64,000 nucleotides of DNA from Streptococcus suis (GCF_002960625.1 NZ_POJH01000010.1:25032-89031); one strand, 5' to 3'; shown: positions 47,701-56,740, counted from the first letter of the stretch. Made by a program: numbers and translations. The notes: generated by a model not told the origin, from the sequence alone.

Positions 47701-48143
47701 GTCAAATGACGAATGAGTTCATCTTCTATCTGTAGCTCATTTGAAGGCTTCTTGGTCTGATAAAGAGCCTGAGGGTCAACCAATTCCCGCTGACCAGGCA
47801 ACAAGCGTAAACTAACTTGAAAATCTTTTAAGTCATCTTCATTCACTTTTTGTAGCAAGTTCAGAAGATGTTTGCGGAAACCGATTAACTGACCGTTGGC
47901 ATCTGCCAATTTCTGCTCTGCTTGGGCATAGTGGCCAGGCTTACGCTTGATGTCCAGATAGCCTTTGACAATATCGGTCAGGCGGGCTTGTTCCACTTGG
48001 TAAACAGCCTCCAACTCCAAGGCATTGTCCTGTCTTTCTAGTTTTTCCAGCAAGCCTGTTTGGTATTCCTCTATGGCTCTCATTTCTTCCAAGAGCTCTG
48101 GTGCATAGACTGGTATGTCTAGCATAAGTTGTTTCCAAGTCAT
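44781..48143 (-). CDS. hsdR: Type I restriction enzyme subunit HsdR
   Basis: Motor and nuclease subunit cleaving unmodified DNA after ATP-driven translocation. 1120 residues. The nuclease core shows D268 in [11 protein letters not shown] and the ELK of IQIELKSRS (282-284). The SF2 helicase part has Walker A TTGSGKT (413-419), DECH (523-526) and later helicase motifs ([25 protein letters not shown]). The C-terminal helical part binds HsdM/HsdS. Its ATG overlaps the stop of a 42-codon leader ORF (ATGA); it has no strong ribosome binding site of its own. Confidence 0.96.
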   Translation of the reverse strand: MTWKQLMLDIPVYAPELLEEMRAIEEYQTGLLEKLERQDNALELEAVYQVEQARLTDIVKGYLDIKRKPGHYAQAEQKLADANGQLIGFRKHLLNLLQKVNEDDLKDFQVSLRLLPGQRELVDPQALYQTKKPSNELQIEDELIRHLTSGESQWVYRPELNTEELLWANFFAKLEANNLRHLADHPLTDQEKHQIKNQLNFVNFYEAAKWLAGENGIAKVQVQREDASLGTIRLEVIWRHNVAGGKSSYEVVNQVVTGGDAARQRRGDVTLLINGLPMIQIELKSRSHPYMDAFRQIRKYEQEGQFKGIFSSLQMFVVSNITETRYIAAAKESKLNDRFLTKWVDKHNQAQPHLFDFAREVLSIPMAHQLVMQYSVIDDDKKALILLRPYQIHAIEAIREASRLRQSGYIWHTTGSGKTLTSYKVARNLLQIPSIEKTIFVIDRTDLDQQTTAAFLSYAENDMIDIDQTDDTQHLLKNLASEDRRVVVTTIQKLNTLLRQFEEGFHEKFHQRVKNLNLAFVVDECHRAVTPERQRILEQFFVNSLWYGFTGTPIFKENKREQKGDLAQTTEEQYGPCLHEYTVKEAIHDRAVLGFQVEYQTTMPGWAEDEIEDEFYDDERHMLTVLDAILNKSKRKLGFQNGVGKTYEGLLTVKSIARAQAYYDLIQEVKAGQKSLTISESVKKVLPDFPKVAITYSVTENDESSFANQDYMSKSLEDYNAMFGTHFTLATLGSYNTDLNERLARKKDKYAFREEQLDLVIVVDRLLTGFDAPCLSTIFMDRQPMKPQHIIQAFSRTNRLFDEGKKFGQIVTFQTPERFKERVDEALSLYSNGGEFAVLAPTWLEEKAKFKEKVQQLLAIAPNPEMVPDLDASSDAELKRFAKAFQEFDKLFASVQVYADYEQEDILKEIGLSLEDIENFSGQYQNVIEELRRRRKEDEGIEDTPFDIEYELESVRTDEINYHYIISLIQNLIDSKNQVIPDKEKKMVDNYIADLDKTNPKLSQLISKIWQEAQTNTQDYKGQSIAHKLDEMIDLTIREQVVSTARDWCVGEDELQFIVDNYRVGKDKQIGEKALVDTYDYPSYKENKGDQALNKLKYKKALKEDYMNMIAEEILPLRGR

Positions 48144-48268
48144 CTAGACACCAGCCTTTCGACAACGCAAAAAGCCTGCCAAGACTGGCAGGTTTTGTTT
48201 ACTATGAAATTGAAAAAAAGTTTTAAATCGCTTTGATATATATATGCAAATCTATTTAGAAGTTTCAT
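48140..48268 (-). CDS. 42-residue leader ORF coupled to hsdR
   Basis: ATG at 48268 with AGGAG 6 bases upstream and an extended -10 (TGATAAAAT) at 48306-48314. The peptide starts [19 protein letters not shown]. The stop TGA (48142-48140) overlaps the hsdR ATG, so ribosomes ending here can restart at hsdR. Inside the ORF lies a perfect CCTGCCA/TGGCAGG hairpin followed by TTTTT, a terminator-like structure (48171-48195) that translation would disrupt. It is most likely a regulatory leader; a functional peptide cannot be excluded. The C-terminal composition is unusual ([13 protein letters not shown]). Confidence 0.65.
   Translation of the reverse strand: MKLLNRFAYIYQSDLKLFFNFIVNKTCQSWQAFCVVERLVSR
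48171..48195 (-). terminator. Terminator-like hairpin inside the hsdR leader ORF
   Basis: CCTGCCA / TGGCAGG stem (about 48176-48193) followed on the minus strand by CTTTTTG; on the plus strand it is followed by TTTTGTTT. About 30 bases before the hsdR start. Candidate attenuator. Confidence 0.65.
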
Positions 48269-48305
48269 ATCTCTCTCCTAAAAAATACAAAGATTATGTA
48301 GGTTT

Positions 48306-48345
48306 ATTTTATCATATTTTAAGCTAGAGTGGAATAGAAAAACAA
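48306..48345 (-). promoter_or_regulatory. Promoter of the hsdR operon
   Basis: Extended -10 TGATAAAAT at 48306-48314 (minus strand). An overlapping alternative is TTGTTT (48340-48345) with TAAAAT (48316-48321) and an 18-base spacer. Confidence 0.6.
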
Positions 48346-48441
48346 TTGATTTAGTGAGCATGCATTCCCATCCCTCATCTGTGCTTTTTTCATCATTCCA
48401 TGATACACTAATAGATAAGACGATTTTAGAAAGAAAGATAT

Positions 48442-49815
48442 ATGATTACAAAAGAATTCGACACCATTACCGCTATTTCTACCCCTCTCGGTGAGGGAGC
48501 TATTGGGATTGTCCGCCTATCTGGGACGGACGCTTTTGCCATTGCCAGCAAGGTTTTCAAGGGCAAGGACCTAGCAACTGTACCCAGTCACAGCCTCAAC
48601 TACGGTCATATCATTGATCCTGCGACGGGTCAAGTGCTGGACGAGGTTATGATTGGAGCCATGCGTTCTCCAAAGACCTTCACACGCGAAGATGTCATTG
48701 AGGTTAACACCCACGGAGGCATCGCCGTTACCAACGAAATCCTCCAGCTCCTGATTCGCCAAGGGGCTCGAATGGCTGAGCCGGGCGAATTTACCAAGCG
48801 CGCCTTTCTCAACGGTCGTGTAGATTTGACCCAGGCCGAGGCTGTCATGGATGTTATCCGTGCCAAGACTGATAAAGCCATGCATAATGCCGTCCGCCAG
48901 CTTGACGGCTCCCTCTCCCAGCTCATCAACGACACGCGCCAGGAAATTCTCAACACGCTGGCTCAGGTCGAGGTCAACATCGACTACCCTGAGTACGACG
49001 ACGTTGAGGAGGCGACGACAGAGCTGGTCCGCGAGAAAACCCTACAGTTCCAAGCGCTTTTGGAAAATCTCCTCCGCACTGCCCGCCGTGGAAAAATCCT
49101 GCGTGAAGGCATCGCAACCGCTATTATCGGTCGTCCCAATGTCGGAAAATCCAGCCTGCTCAATAACCTCCTCCGCGAGGAAAAAGCCATCGTTACAGAC
49201 ATCGCAGGAACAACCCGTGACGTTATCGAAGAATACGTCAACATCAAAGGCGTCCCTCTCAAGCTGATTGATACAGCAGGTATCCGCGAAACAGACGACA
49301 TCGTTGAAAAAATTGGTGTGGAACGGTCTAAAAAAGCCCTTGAGGAGGCCGACCTCATCCTGCTGGTCCTCAACGCATCTGAGCCCCTGACCGAGCAAGA
49401 CCGCAATCTCCTAGCCATTTCAGATATGGCCAACCGTATCGTCCTGCTCAACAAGACCGACCTGGAAGAGCAGATTGAAGCGGACCAACTGCCTGAAGAT
49501 GTCATCCGCATTTCCGTCTTGAAAAACCAGAATATCGACCAAATCGAAGAAAAAATCAACCAGCTCTTCTTTGAAAATGCTGGTCTGGTCGAGCAAGATG
49601 CCACCTACCTCTCCAATTCTCGCCACATTTCCCTGATTGAACAAGCCGTTCAAAGCCTACAAGCTGTTAATGACGGACTGGAAATGGGCATGCCTGTTGA
49701 CTTGTTACAGGTTGACCTGACACGTTGTTGGCAGATTTTGGGAGAAATAACAGGCGATGCTGCTCCAGACGAACTCATTACCCAACTCTTTAGCCAATTC
49801 TGTCTTGGAAAATAA
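48442..49815 (+). CDS. mnmE: tRNA uridine-5-carboxymethylaminomethyl modification GTPase
   Basis: With MnmG installs the cmnm5 group on U34 of certain tRNAs. 457 residues: N-terminal tetrahydrofolate-binding domain ([15 protein letters not shown]), helical domain, inserted G domain with [12 protein letters not shown] (230-241), [10 protein letters not shown] and NKTDL, and the C-terminal catalytic cysteine in CLGK at 454-457. Full length and intact. GC content in the 5' half is visibly higher than in the neighbours. A weak GAAAG ribosome binding site precedes the ATG. Confidence 0.98.
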   Translation: MITKEFDTITAISTPLGEGAIGIVRLSGTDAFAIASKVFKGKDLATVPSHSLNYGHIIDPATGQVLDEVMIGAMRSPKTFTREDVIEVNTHGGIAVTNEILQLLIRQGARMAEPGEFTKRAFLNGRVDLTQAEAVMDVIRAKTDKAMHNAVRQLDGSLSQLINDTRQEILNTLAQVEVNIDYPEYDDVEEATTELVREKTLQFQALLENLLRTARRGKILREGIATAIIGRPNVGKSSLLNNLLREEKAIVTDIAGTTRDVIEEYVNIKGVPLKLIDTAGIRETDDIVEKIGVERSKKALEEADLILLVLNASEPLTEQDRNLLAISDMANRIVLLNKTDLEEQIEADQLPEDVIRISVLKNQNIDQIEEKINQLFFENAGLVEQDATYLSNSRHISLIEQAVQSLQAVNDGLEMGMPVDLLQVDLTRCWQILGEITGDAAPDELITQLFSQFCLGK

Positions 49816-49825
49816 TATCAACTAT

Positions 49826-49851
49826 CATGCAAGGAAATTTGCATGTTTTTT
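49826..49851 (+). terminator. mnmE terminator
   Basis: CATGCAA / TTGCATG stem (49826-49832, 49839-49845) with a 6-base loop followed by TTTTTT. Confidence 0.85.
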
Positions 49852-49924
49852 GTTATATTAACACATAAACAATTGATTTTGTTTACTATTTAGGATATAC
49901 TAAAAATAGAGAGGAGGTCTTCCC

Positions 49925-51001
49925 ATGAAAAAAATCATCATCTGTATTACACTTCTGTCCTGTCTAGTTTTTCCCTTTATCGGCTGGAAACTCTATGCCT
50001 ACCAGCACAACAAAATAAGCTTAACTGAGAATGCGGATTTCTACTTGATTTATCCTGGTAAGGTCGAAGCCTTTCAGCTAAATGGGCAAGAGCCTCAACT
50101 CCTTCATACACAGAAAATGAATTCAGAAGGCTATTTTGGCTCTGGTGAAAATTATGTCATAGACAATCAGTATCTAGTCTTTGCCAACAATCAGCAAAAA
50201 TTCATTAACGACAATCTGATATCCATTGATTTCAATACTGGCACTGTCTTGCGAAAGCCAAGTCAGTATAGTAGCTATATCAGTGGAACAGATGGACAAG
50301 ACTTTTATACAGCAGGACCCTTTCATACTTTGGCACAATTTGATAAGCAATTTGAAGCCATTCAAACGCTTGTCCTCAATGACGACTTCATACCAAATGC
50401 TCCAGTCATGGTAGACCAAACATCAGTCTATTTAACTGGCTTTGTGAAAGATTTTACCCAAGAAGGACCCGAAGAAAATGTCTTGATTGTATTTGATAAG
50501 AACGATTTTTCGAAACAAGAAGTTTTCAAATACGACAATACCATAGCAACTGGAGAAGGACTTTTGGTCAATGGAACCATCTATCTCCCAAATTTAGGGA
50601 AAAAAACAAGTGAGTATGAGGACATTGAACAGTCATCCGAACTCCTAACCTTCGACACAAGGTCCAAAACATTTTCATCCATCAAGCTGGAACACCCTTC
50701 ACCAAGCACGCTCCATGCTCTCAAAGACGAAAACCTTCTTCTCATCGAGCATCAAAATGGCATGTTTAGCCCACTTTCCTTTACTATTTACAATACCCAA
50801 ACTGGCGAGCAATCCTACCATACTTTGAAGGACTTAAATCCTCGTCCTCATTACATCGACCACATTCGTCAAATTGAGGACAAGCGCTTAATGATTATTT
50901 TGGCAAATCAACTCCTAATCTATGATACAGAGGCTAAGAGCATTATCAGCCAGACCACTCTTTCAGAAGACTACGTTTCTGGAGTTTGGATCAATCCATA
51001 A
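49925..51001 (+). CDS. Membrane-anchored extracellular protein of unknown function
   Basis: 358-residue protein with one N-terminal hydrophobic segment (about 3-25), probably an uncleaved anchor; the cysteine at position 13 does not make a good lipobox. The rest is polar and contains repeated blade-like stretches (DNLISIDFNTGTVLRKPSQYSS; ENVLIVFDKNDFSKQEVF; ELLTFDTRSKTFSSIKL; FTIYNTQTGEQSYHTL; LLIYDTEAKSIISQT), consistent with a beta-propeller. GAGGAGG precedes the ATG. It is a single-gene unit with a shared terminator. No family recognised. Confidence 0.72.
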   Translation: MKKIIICITLLSCLVFPFIGWKLYAYQHNKISLTENADFYLIYPGKVEAFQLNGQEPQLLHTQKMNSEGYFGSGENYVIDNQYLVFANNQQKFINDNLISIDFNTGTVLRKPSQYSSYISGTDGQDFYTAGPFHTLAQFDKQFEAIQTLVLNDDFIPNAPVMVDQTSVYLTGFVKDFTQEGPEENVLIVFDKNDFSKQEVFKYDNTIATGEGLLVNGTIYLPNLGKKTSEYEDIEQSSELLTFDTRSKTFSSIKLEHPSPSTLHALKDENLLLIEHQNGMFSPLSFTIYNTQTGEQSYHTLKDLNPRPHYIDHIRQIEDKRLMIILANQLLIYDTEAKSIISQTTLSEDYVSGVWINP

Positions 51002-51038
51002 AATAAAGAACTCGGTTCAGGGAGCCGAGTTCTTTATT
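51002..51038. terminator. Bidirectional terminator, propeller-like gene / lemA
   Basis: Fourteen-base arms AATAAAGAACTCGG / CCGAGTTCTTTATT (51002-51015, 51025-51038); the right arm overlaps the lemA stop. Confidence 0.88.
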
Positions 51039-51615
51039 CTTTATCCTGTAAATCCACACTTGGCACTGTTGTCGCCGCATCGTTGCTAGCTTGGAACAGG
51101 TCGACTTTTTCATAGCCAAATAAGTTGGCATAGAGGGAAGTCGGGAACCGTTTGATTTTTTTATTATAGGCCGTTGCCACCGCATTATAATCCTTACGTG
51201 CAACCAAAATCCGATTTTCAGTCCCCTCTAGCTCGGTAATGAGGTCAGATACCTGTTGATTGGCTGTTAATTGCGGATAATTTTCCGTCACCATCAGCAA
51301 ACGTGAAACTGCCGAATCCAGCTGACTTTGTGCCTGATTGTAGTCGCTGGTTCCCACCTGGCTGGAGCCAATTTTCGCACGCGCATCCGCTATGGCAGTG
51401 AAAATCTCTTCCTCATGCTCCATGGCTCCCTTGACTGCTGCCACGACATTCGGTATCAGGTCATAGCGCCGTTGGAGTTGGGTGTCCACATTGGCTTGAG
51501 CATTTTCCACTTCCGCATGGCTATCGACCAGTCCATTGTATTGACCGACTGCTCCCATTCCTAAAAATAGCAGAGCGAAAACCGGGATTAGTATAGCTAA
51601 CCATTTCTTTTTCAT
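51034..51615 (-). CDS. lemA: LemA family protein
   Basis: 193-residue membrane-anchored protein: N-terminal helix (5-25) followed by a long helical bundle. Signature YNGLVDSHAEVENAQANVDTQLQRRYDLIPNVVAAVKG, then the conserved VTENYPQLTANQQVSDLITELEGTENRILVARKDYN and YNKKIKRFPTSLYANLFGYEK. Molecular role is unknown. It lies 18 bases downstream of a TPM-domain gene, the common LemA-TPM pairing. Confidence 0.92.
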   Translation of the reverse strand: MKKKWLAILIPVFALLFLGMGAVGQYNGLVDSHAEVENAQANVDTQLQRRYDLIPNVVAAVKGAMEHEEEIFTAIADARAKIGSSQVGTSDYNQAQSQLDSAVSRLLMVTENYPQLTANQQVSDLITELEGTENRILVARKDYNAVATAYNKKIKRFPTSLYANLFGYEKVDLFQASNDAATTVPSVDLQDKE

Positions 51616-51633
51616 AGACTTTCCTTTCTTTTC

Positions 51634-52407
51634 TTACCAACCAGATGAGGCTCCGCCACCGCCACCACCGCCGCCAGACCAACCACCTCCACCATAGGAT
51701 GATGAAGAATGGGAAGAATGATTGTTGTGGTAATGATGGTGGTCGTCTACCAGCATCCAAAGCAGATTGCCCGGACCTCCGCCACCTCGGCTGGATTTAT
51801 CAATAATCATAAAGATAATGACAACGAGAATAACAATCATAAACCATACAAAGCTGTCACTTTCTGCACTGGTCCTTTCTTCCATTGCAGCCAGCTGTTC
51901 TTGACCCAGACTAGTCCCGTAGAAGCGATCTCCGATGGATTGGACAATATAGGTCACTCCTCCATCATAATCTTCCTGACGGAAAAACTCCCTAGAACTT
52001 TCCAGAATATCCTTGGCTTCCACATCTGTCAACACCGTTGCAGCATTGTCGGAGGTTTCTATCCGAAATTCCCTGTCGGCTATGGCAATCACCAAGAGAA
52101 TACCATTGTCCGTCCCTGCAAAGCCGACCTGCCAGTCACGAAAGGTTGCGTTGGCTAGACTTTCAATATCAGTAGAAAGACTTTCCGTCACATAGACCCC
52201 AACCTGTAACTGCTGTTCACTTGCTGCCCAGGTCTGATTGAGCTGGTCAATGTTGGCAATGGTTTCACTAGAAAGAAGTTGGGTTTCATCAACCACCGTC
52301 GTATCAATTGGACGGGCTGGAATTCCCTCAGCTCCTACCAGACTAGGCTGACCTAGGCTGAAGAGTAAAAGCAAGAACCCTAATAAATAGAACAGATATT
52401 TTTTCAT
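51634..52407 (-). CDS. TPM-domain protein (YgcG/Psb32 family)
   Basis: 257-residue secreted, C-terminally anchored protein. A signal peptide (about 1-26) is followed by the TPM domain (VDETQLLSSETIANIDQLNQTWAAS; FRDWQVGFAGTDNGILLVIAIADREFRIETSDNA), a membrane helix (about 188-208, VWFMIVILVVIIFMI) and a glycine- and serine-rich tail ending GGGASSGW. Typical partner of LemA. The domain has been linked to photosystem repair in plants and to envelope stress in bacteria; the streptococcal role is unknown. Confidence 0.88.
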   Translation of the reverse strand: MKKYLFYLLGFLLLLFSLGQPSLVGAEGIPARPIDTTVVDETQLLSSETIANIDQLNQTWAASEQQLQVGVYVTESLSTDIESLANATFRDWQVGFAGTDNGILLVIAIADREFRIETSDNAATVLTDVEAKDILESSREFFRQEDYDGGVTYIVQSIGDRFYGTSLGQEQLAAMEERTSAESDSFVWFMIVILVVIIFMIIDKSSRGGGGPGNLLWMLVDDHHHYHNNHSSHSSSSYGGGGWSGGGGGGGGASSGW

Positions 52408-52527
52408 ACGGCACCTCCTCTGAAGGTAGAAACAACATCTTTATATTATTGTATCATTTTTACTTTATTTTTCAAGGGATTGCTGAATTATTTTTGATAA
52501 ATTGCTACTCTTGATTGGCTTCTTGCT

Positions 52528-52977
52528 CTATGAAAAACCAACTTTCTTAAACATGGTCACATCTTCTTCTAAGGCTCGGAAACCGCATTTTTTGTAGAAA
52601 AAATATGCCGGAAGGTTGCGTTCGGTTTGCAGAAGAATATGAACAATTTTTCTATCAGCTAACTGCTTCTCTATGTCCGCTAGAAAACTAGCACCATGTC
52701 CTTGCCCTTGGTAATCATAGGAAATGCAGAACTCTTCAATTCGATACTCTGTTCCTTCATACCAATAGCGGATGTAGCCAAGTGATAGACCTAGCAATTT
52801 TCCCTGGTCAAACAAGCCAAAACAGAGTGCTCTTGGATGTGCCAGTAAATCGCCTATGTAGCGGTTCAGTTGCTCCTCGTCAGACCAATCGTCGTTCCAG
52901 GGTTCTTGGCTGAAAACAGACAAGAAGAGCTGTTTGACCATTTCCAAATCTGCAACGGTGAGTTCTTTCAGTTTCAT
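52528..52977 (-). CDS. GNAT acetyltransferase
   Basis: 149-residue acetyltransferase with an N-terminal LTVADLEMVKQLFLSVFSQEPWNDDW and the acetyl-CoA motif EFCISYDYQGQGHGASFLADIEKQL (Q-G-x-G-x-G/A type), then TERNLPAYFFYKKCGFRAL. Related proteins include aminoglycoside 6'-acetyltransferase-like and uncharacterised GNATs; the substrate cannot be told. AGGAG precedes the ATG. It lies alone between the TPM gene and pepV. Confidence 0.85.
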   Translation of the reverse strand: MKLKELTVADLEMVKQLFLSVFSQEPWNDDWSDEEQLNRYIGDLLAHPRALCFGLFDQGKLLGLSLGYIRYWYEGTEYRIEEFCISYDYQGQGHGASFLADIEKQLADRKIVHILLQTERNLPAYFFYKKCGFRALEEDVTMFKKVGFS

Positions 52978-53017
52978 TCTTTCTCCTAAAAAAGACGGGT
53001 ATCCCCGTCTTCATGTA

Positions 53018-54418
53018 TTACTTAATGAGTTCGTAGATAGCTTCTGCATAGATGGCAGCTGCACGGTAAAGTTGCTCGACTTCGATAAATTCGTTGGCTT
53101 GGTGCATGGTGTTGACATCACCTGGGAACATGGCTCCGTAGGCAACGCCACGTTTGAGCAAGCGTCCAAATGTTCCGCCACCGATCACTTGTTCGTGACC
53201 TTTCAAGCCTGTGTGTTTCTCATAGACAGACAAGAGGGTTGCGACCATTGGGTCGTCGATTGGGCAATAGTGTGGAGTATGACCATGCTCAGACAGGCTG
53301 ACAGCTTCCACACCCAGTTTTTCCAAACCAGCCTTGATGGTTTCAGGGTTGGTATTTTTTGGATAACGGAAGTTGAGGGCAATGGTATTGTCTGATGAAG
53401 TTTCGTCAAATTTGAAGACACCAGCGTTCATAGAAAGTGCCCCCATCTGCTCGTCGTAGATGGCTACGCCGAGTTTTTTGGCATCATGGTCTTCCAGAAG
53501 GACTTGTCCAGCTAAGTCAAGATAGGCTTTGGCTGCTCCATCAAAGGCGAATTGGCTGAGGAATTTTGCCAAATAGGTTGCTCCGTTGACACCTTCTTCT
53601 GGGGTTGAACCGTGGGCTGATTTTCCGATGACGGTGACTTGAACTTGACCGTTTTCAAGGCTTTCCGCGTCAGCTTTTAGGCCGTAAGCGGCTGTGAAGT
53701 CTGCCAACTTGCTGTCCAGGTCTGCTAGGTCGCCAGAGATAATAGCTGTCGCAGATTCAGGCACCATGTTCTCACGCAAACCGCCTGTGAAGGAATGCAG
53801 TTTAGTAGCTCCGCTATTTTCCCCCGCAAAATGCAAGTAAGCTGTGATATTGCCCTTTTCACCGTTGATAATCGGGAACTCGGCATCTGGAGAAAATCCG
53901 AAATCTGGCAAGGGAAGGCCGACGTGCTCGAAGTAGTAATCCATGTCCGCCCAGCCTGACTCTTCGTCGGTACCGACGATGAAGCGGACTTTTTTAGAGG
54001 TCGGAAGGCCCAACTCCTTGATGATTTTCAAGCCGTAGTAGCAAGCCATGGTCGGTCCCTTGTCATCAGAGGATCCGCGGGCAAAGAGCTTGCCGTCGAT
54101 GATTTGCGGCTCGTATGGGTCAGTGTTCCAACCGCTTCCTGCTGGCACCACGTCCAAGTGACCGAAGATACCGAGGACTTCTTCGCCCTCACCGAATTCA
54201 AAGTGACCTGCGTAGTTGTCAACGTTTTTCGTCGGATAGCCGTCGCGCTGAGCAATTTCCAGGAACTTGTCCAAGGCATGCACTGGTCCGGGTCCAAATG
54301 GATGCTGGGCATCGGCCTGGCTGTCGTCACGCTCAGAATTGATGCGGAGGAGGTCAAAGAGGTCCGCTAGAAACTCGTCCTTGCGTTTGTCAAACTCTGC
54401 TCTAAAATCTACTGTCAT
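53018..54418 (-). CDS. pepV: Dipeptidase PepV (M20 family)
   Basis: Cytoplasmic zinc dipeptidase completing peptide breakdown. 466 residues. Metal ligands are visible in GIFGHLDVVPAG (His87, Asp89), SSDDKGP (Asp119) and GTDEESG (Glu152/153); a lid domain with SAHGSTPEEGVNGATYL follows, and the C-terminal GGGTFGRLLKRGVAYG carries the last ligand region. AAAGGAG precedes the ATG. Upstream is a long hairpin-rich gap. Confidence 0.95.
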   Translation of the reverse strand: MTVDFRAEFDKRKDEFLADLFDLLRINSERDDSQADAQHPFGPGPVHALDKFLEIAQRDGYPTKNVDNYAGHFEFGEGEEVLGIFGHLDVVPAGSGWNTDPYEPQIIDGKLFARGSSDDKGPTMACYYGLKIIKELGLPTSKKVRFIVGTDEESGWADMDYYFEHVGLPLPDFGFSPDAEFPIINGEKGNITAYLHFAGENSGATKLHSFTGGLRENMVPESATAIISGDLADLDSKLADFTAAYGLKADAESLENGQVQVTVIGKSAHGSTPEEGVNGATYLAKFLSQFAFDGAAKAYLDLAGQVLLEDHDAKKLGVAIYDEQMGALSMNAGVFKFDETSSDNTIALNFRYPKNTNPETIKAGLEKLGVEAVSLSEHGHTPHYCPIDDPMVATLLSVYEKHTGLKGHEQVIGGGTFGRLLKRGVAYGAMFPGDVNTMHQANEFIEVEQLYRAAAIYAEAIYELIK

Positions 54419-54896
54419 ATGTTCTCCTTTTCAGTATCGTCATTTGGTTTATCTTTTATTACTTCGATGACTGAAAAGCTCCAGTGGAGGTTTTCAGCCT
54501 ACCACCTGTCATTAAAAGAGTGGTAGTTTGAAACATCGTTTCCTTATTTCCAACTTCAAACACTCCACTGGAGTGTTTGAACTCACCTTGCCTGATTTTG
54601 TAAAAGTGACTTGCTTTGCAAGTATTATCTCCCACCTTGCACAGTCCATTGACTGTGCAAGCAATCTGGGAGACTGTTTCAAGTCAATGCCTAGAAACAA
54701 GAAAGCATTGAGTTATGCCTGCGGCTGTTGACACAAACTTCGTTTGTCCCATCTCCGACCTTCAAAGGTTCCCCGAACCTTTGAAGCTAGTAATAAAAGT
54801 AAACCAAAAGACTGTATCAAAGTAAGTCTATTTTATCATATTTTTTCTGACTTATCTCGTAAAAAATGACCTGTCAAATAGAAAGGTCACTCAAAT
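54419..54896. repeat. Hairpin-rich intergenic array between fetB and pepV
   Basis: About 480 bases without a gene. Near-perfect hairpins: CTGAAAA/TTTTCAG (54471-54497), CTACCAC/GTGGTAG (54499-54527), GAAAC/GTTTC (54530-54542), CAAACACTCC/GGAGTGTTTG (54557-54579), ACTTGC/GCAAGT (54609-54623), CTTGCACAGTC/GACTGTGCAAG (54636-54661), ACAAAC/GTTTGT (54733-54747) and CTTCAAAGGTTC/GAACCTTTGAAG (54760-54786). The box CCYTATYTCCRACYTNMAA sits between hairpins at 54541-54558 and 54748-54765. Same design as 16709-16844. Confidence 0.78.
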
Positions 54897-55658
54897 TTAT
54901 TCAAACTCCAACTGGGCCTTGTCGGTGAAATAGGTTTTGTAGGCTGAGTAGGAGGCAATGACAGAGGCTAGACTGGTTGCAGACAGCAACATGAACATGA
55001 CCATAATCTGATAACGAATAGCATGGACTGGGTCAACTCCAGCAAATATTAGCCCTGACATCATGCCAGGCAGGCTGACCAAACCGACTGTCTTGGCTGA
55101 GTCAATGGTAGGCTGCATACCTGTTTTGATAGCTTCTCGTAAGATATCCTGTGAAGCCAGTTTGACAGTTGCTCCCAAACTTAATTTTTCCAAGACTTGT
55201 TGGCGGTTGTCTGTGAAGGACTTATACATAGCCCGATAGGACAGACCGATTGCCGTCATGGCATTACTAGCCAGCATCCCTGAAATGGGAATTACCTGGG
55301 AGGGAATAAACTGGATAGCACCTGATAAGACCAAGATTGTTAAGGTCAGTCCTGTCGCAACCAATAGGGCAAGAAAAGGATGAAGCAAGGATTTCTTACC
55401 ATTGGGATTGCGCTTGTTGGCTTGGACACTGGCATTGTAGAGAATAATCAAGACCATGGCCAAACTGAGAAAGACAGTTGAAGCTTGGAAGATAAACTTG
55501 AGCACATAGCCAACAAAAATCAACTGAAGGACAGTTCTGACAACGGCCATGAAAATATCCTTTGTCAAGCCCAGTTTTTCCTTCTGACTGATGCCCATGG
55601 CCACCAAGACCAGTCCAAAAATAAGAGCTAGTGATAGGTTATCTACAGTAACATTCAT
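54897..55658 (-). CDS. fetB: Iron export ABC transporter permease FetB (UPF0014)
   Basis: 253-residue membrane protein of the UPF0014/FetB family with about six or seven helices. Family motifs are VRTVLQLIFVGYVLKFIF, PISGMLASNAMTAIGLSYRAM and GLVSLPGMMSGLIFAGVDPVHAIRYQIMVMFMLL. In E. coli FetA-FetB export iron and protect against peroxide stress. It overlaps fetA by four bases and is the last gene of the PerR-box operon, consistent with iron and peroxide homeostasis. Confidence 0.9.
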   Translation of the reverse strand: MNVTVDNLSLALIFGLVLVAMGISQKEKLGLTKDIFMAVVRTVLQLIFVGYVLKFIFQASTVFLSLAMVLIILYNASVQANKRNPNGKKSLLHPFLALLVATGLTLTILVLSGAIQFIPSQVIPISGMLASNAMTAIGLSYRAMYKSFTDNRQQVLEKLSLGATVKLASQDILREAIKTGMQPTIDSAKTVGLVSLPGMMSGLIFAGVDPVHAIRYQIMVMFMLLSATSLASVIASYSAYKTYFTDKAQLEFE

Positions 55659-56293
55659 ACTTGGACCCGACCTCCTTCTATTTTCAAAATCTTTTGGGCT
55701 GCCTCAATCTCTGATTGGTCATGAGTGACTTCAATTAAGGTATTTCCAGCTGCATGGTAATCTGCTAGAAGCTTGTTGACAATGGCCTTGGTTTCGGCAT
55801 CCAAACCTGCGCTGATTTCGTCCAAGAGTAAGACCTTGGGTTCAAAGAGTAGATTGCGGATGAGGGCAACTCGCTGCTTTTCTCCTCCTGATAGTTCTGT
55901 GATTTTCTTGGTCAAAAATGCTGGCGCTAGATTGACCCTTTCTAAAGCTTTGAGGGCTTTGCTTTGGTCAAATGCAATCTGACGAATAGTAAATGGAAAG
56001 CGGAGATTGTCTAGAACGGTCTGCCCAAAGAGAACTGGCTGTTGAAAACAATAGGAAACTTCTCTCCTGTAAGTCGGCATATCCAGCTCTGCTATGTCCC
56101 GACCCTGAAAGAAAATGGTCCCACTTGTCGTGGATGTCAAACCTGCTAAGAGCCTAAGGATGGAGCTTTTTCCACTGCCCGAAGGTCCAACCAAGGTTAG
56201 CCGCTCTCCTTCTAAAACAGTGAAGCTAATATCATTTAAAATCGACTTATCCCTATCAGATAAGCCGACAGATTGAAGTTGGAAAAGGTTCAT
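55655..56293 (-). CDS. fetA: Iron export ABC transporter ATPase FetA
   Basis: 212-residue ABC ATPase, partner of FetB. The ATG at 56293, one base after the cupin stop, is the natural start (MNLFQLQSVGLSD); a longer in-frame ORF to 56416 overlaps the cupin gene in another frame and is rejected. Walker A GPSGSGKSSILRLL, Q-loop YCFQQPVLFG, signature LSGGEKQRVALIRNLL and Walker B VLLLDEISAGLD are intact. Translation is probably coupled to the cupin gene. Confidence 0.9.
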   Translation of the reverse strand: MNLFQLQSVGLSDRDKSILNDISFTVLEGERLTLVGPSGSGKSSILRLLAGLTSTTSGTIFFQGRDIAELDMPTYRREVSYCFQQPVLFGQTVLDNLRFPFTIRQIAFDQSKALKALERVNLAPAFLTKKITELSGGEKQRVALIRNLLFEPKVLLLDEISAGLDAETKAIVNKLLADYHAAGNTLIEVTHDQSEIEAAQKILKIEGGRVQV

Positions 56294-56294
56294 C

Positions 56295-56723
56295 TTAATG
56301 TCCGTGCTCTTCTGCTTCTTCTGCAGCAATGGCAATGGCTTGTGTTTCATGAACTGTCCCGTGAGCGTGATGGGCAGGTCCATAAATAGAGTAGATTTTA
56401 AGGTCTTCTTGGCCAATGTTGATCACATTGTGGTAGGCACCGTTTGGAATCAAAATCGCATCTTCTGGTCCAACTTCAGTATCAAGTGTAATCTTGTCTT
56501 CGGACTCTCCCATAATAACACGACCGTGACCTTGCTCAATGCGGAGGAATTGGTCGTTTTCGTTGTGTACTTCCGCTCCGATGTCGCCGCCAACTGGGAT
56601 GGACATCAGTGTAACTTGCAAGAGTTCCCCAGTCCAAAGGGCTGTGCGGTAGTTGGTATTTTCAAGCGTAGCTGTTTCAATATTGGTTACAAATGGTACT
56701 TTTCCGTAATCTTTAGTTGTCAT
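56295..56723 (-). CDS. Cupin-domain protein
   Basis: 142-residue single cupin. Motif 1 is GGDIGAEVHNENDQFLRIEQGHGRVIMG and motif 2 ILIPNGAYHNVINIG; possible metal ligands are His and Glu in the first and His in the second motif. The tail is rich in His and Glu (AHHAHGTVHET, EEHGH), which may bind metal. It is the first gene of the cupin-fetA-fetB operon under a PerR-type box. Enzyme activity is unknown; a link to metal or peroxide handling is inferred from operon and regulation. Confidence 0.85.
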   Translation of the reverse strand: MTTKDYGKVPFVTNIETATLENTNYRTALWTGELLQVTLMSIPVGGDIGAEVHNENDQFLRIEQGHGRVIMGESEDKITLDTEVGPEDAILIPNGAYHNVINIGQEDLKIYSIYGPAHHAHGTVHETQAIAIAAEEAEEHGH

Positions 56724-56740
56724 AGTTGTTTACCTCTAAA

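Noticed and set aside
48984..49604. 206-codon minus-strand ORF opposite mnmE
   Set aside because: Serine/arginine-rich composition typical of an antisense frame; mnmE is intact on the other strand.
54419..54896. CRISPR array
   Set aside because: The repeated hairpins differ in sequence and spacing, and no cas genes are near; the constant part is a short box, not a CRISPR repeat.
56294..56416. Upstream extension of the fetA ORF
   Set aside because: Would overlap the cupin gene in another frame; the ATG one base after the cupin stop matches the normal FetA start.
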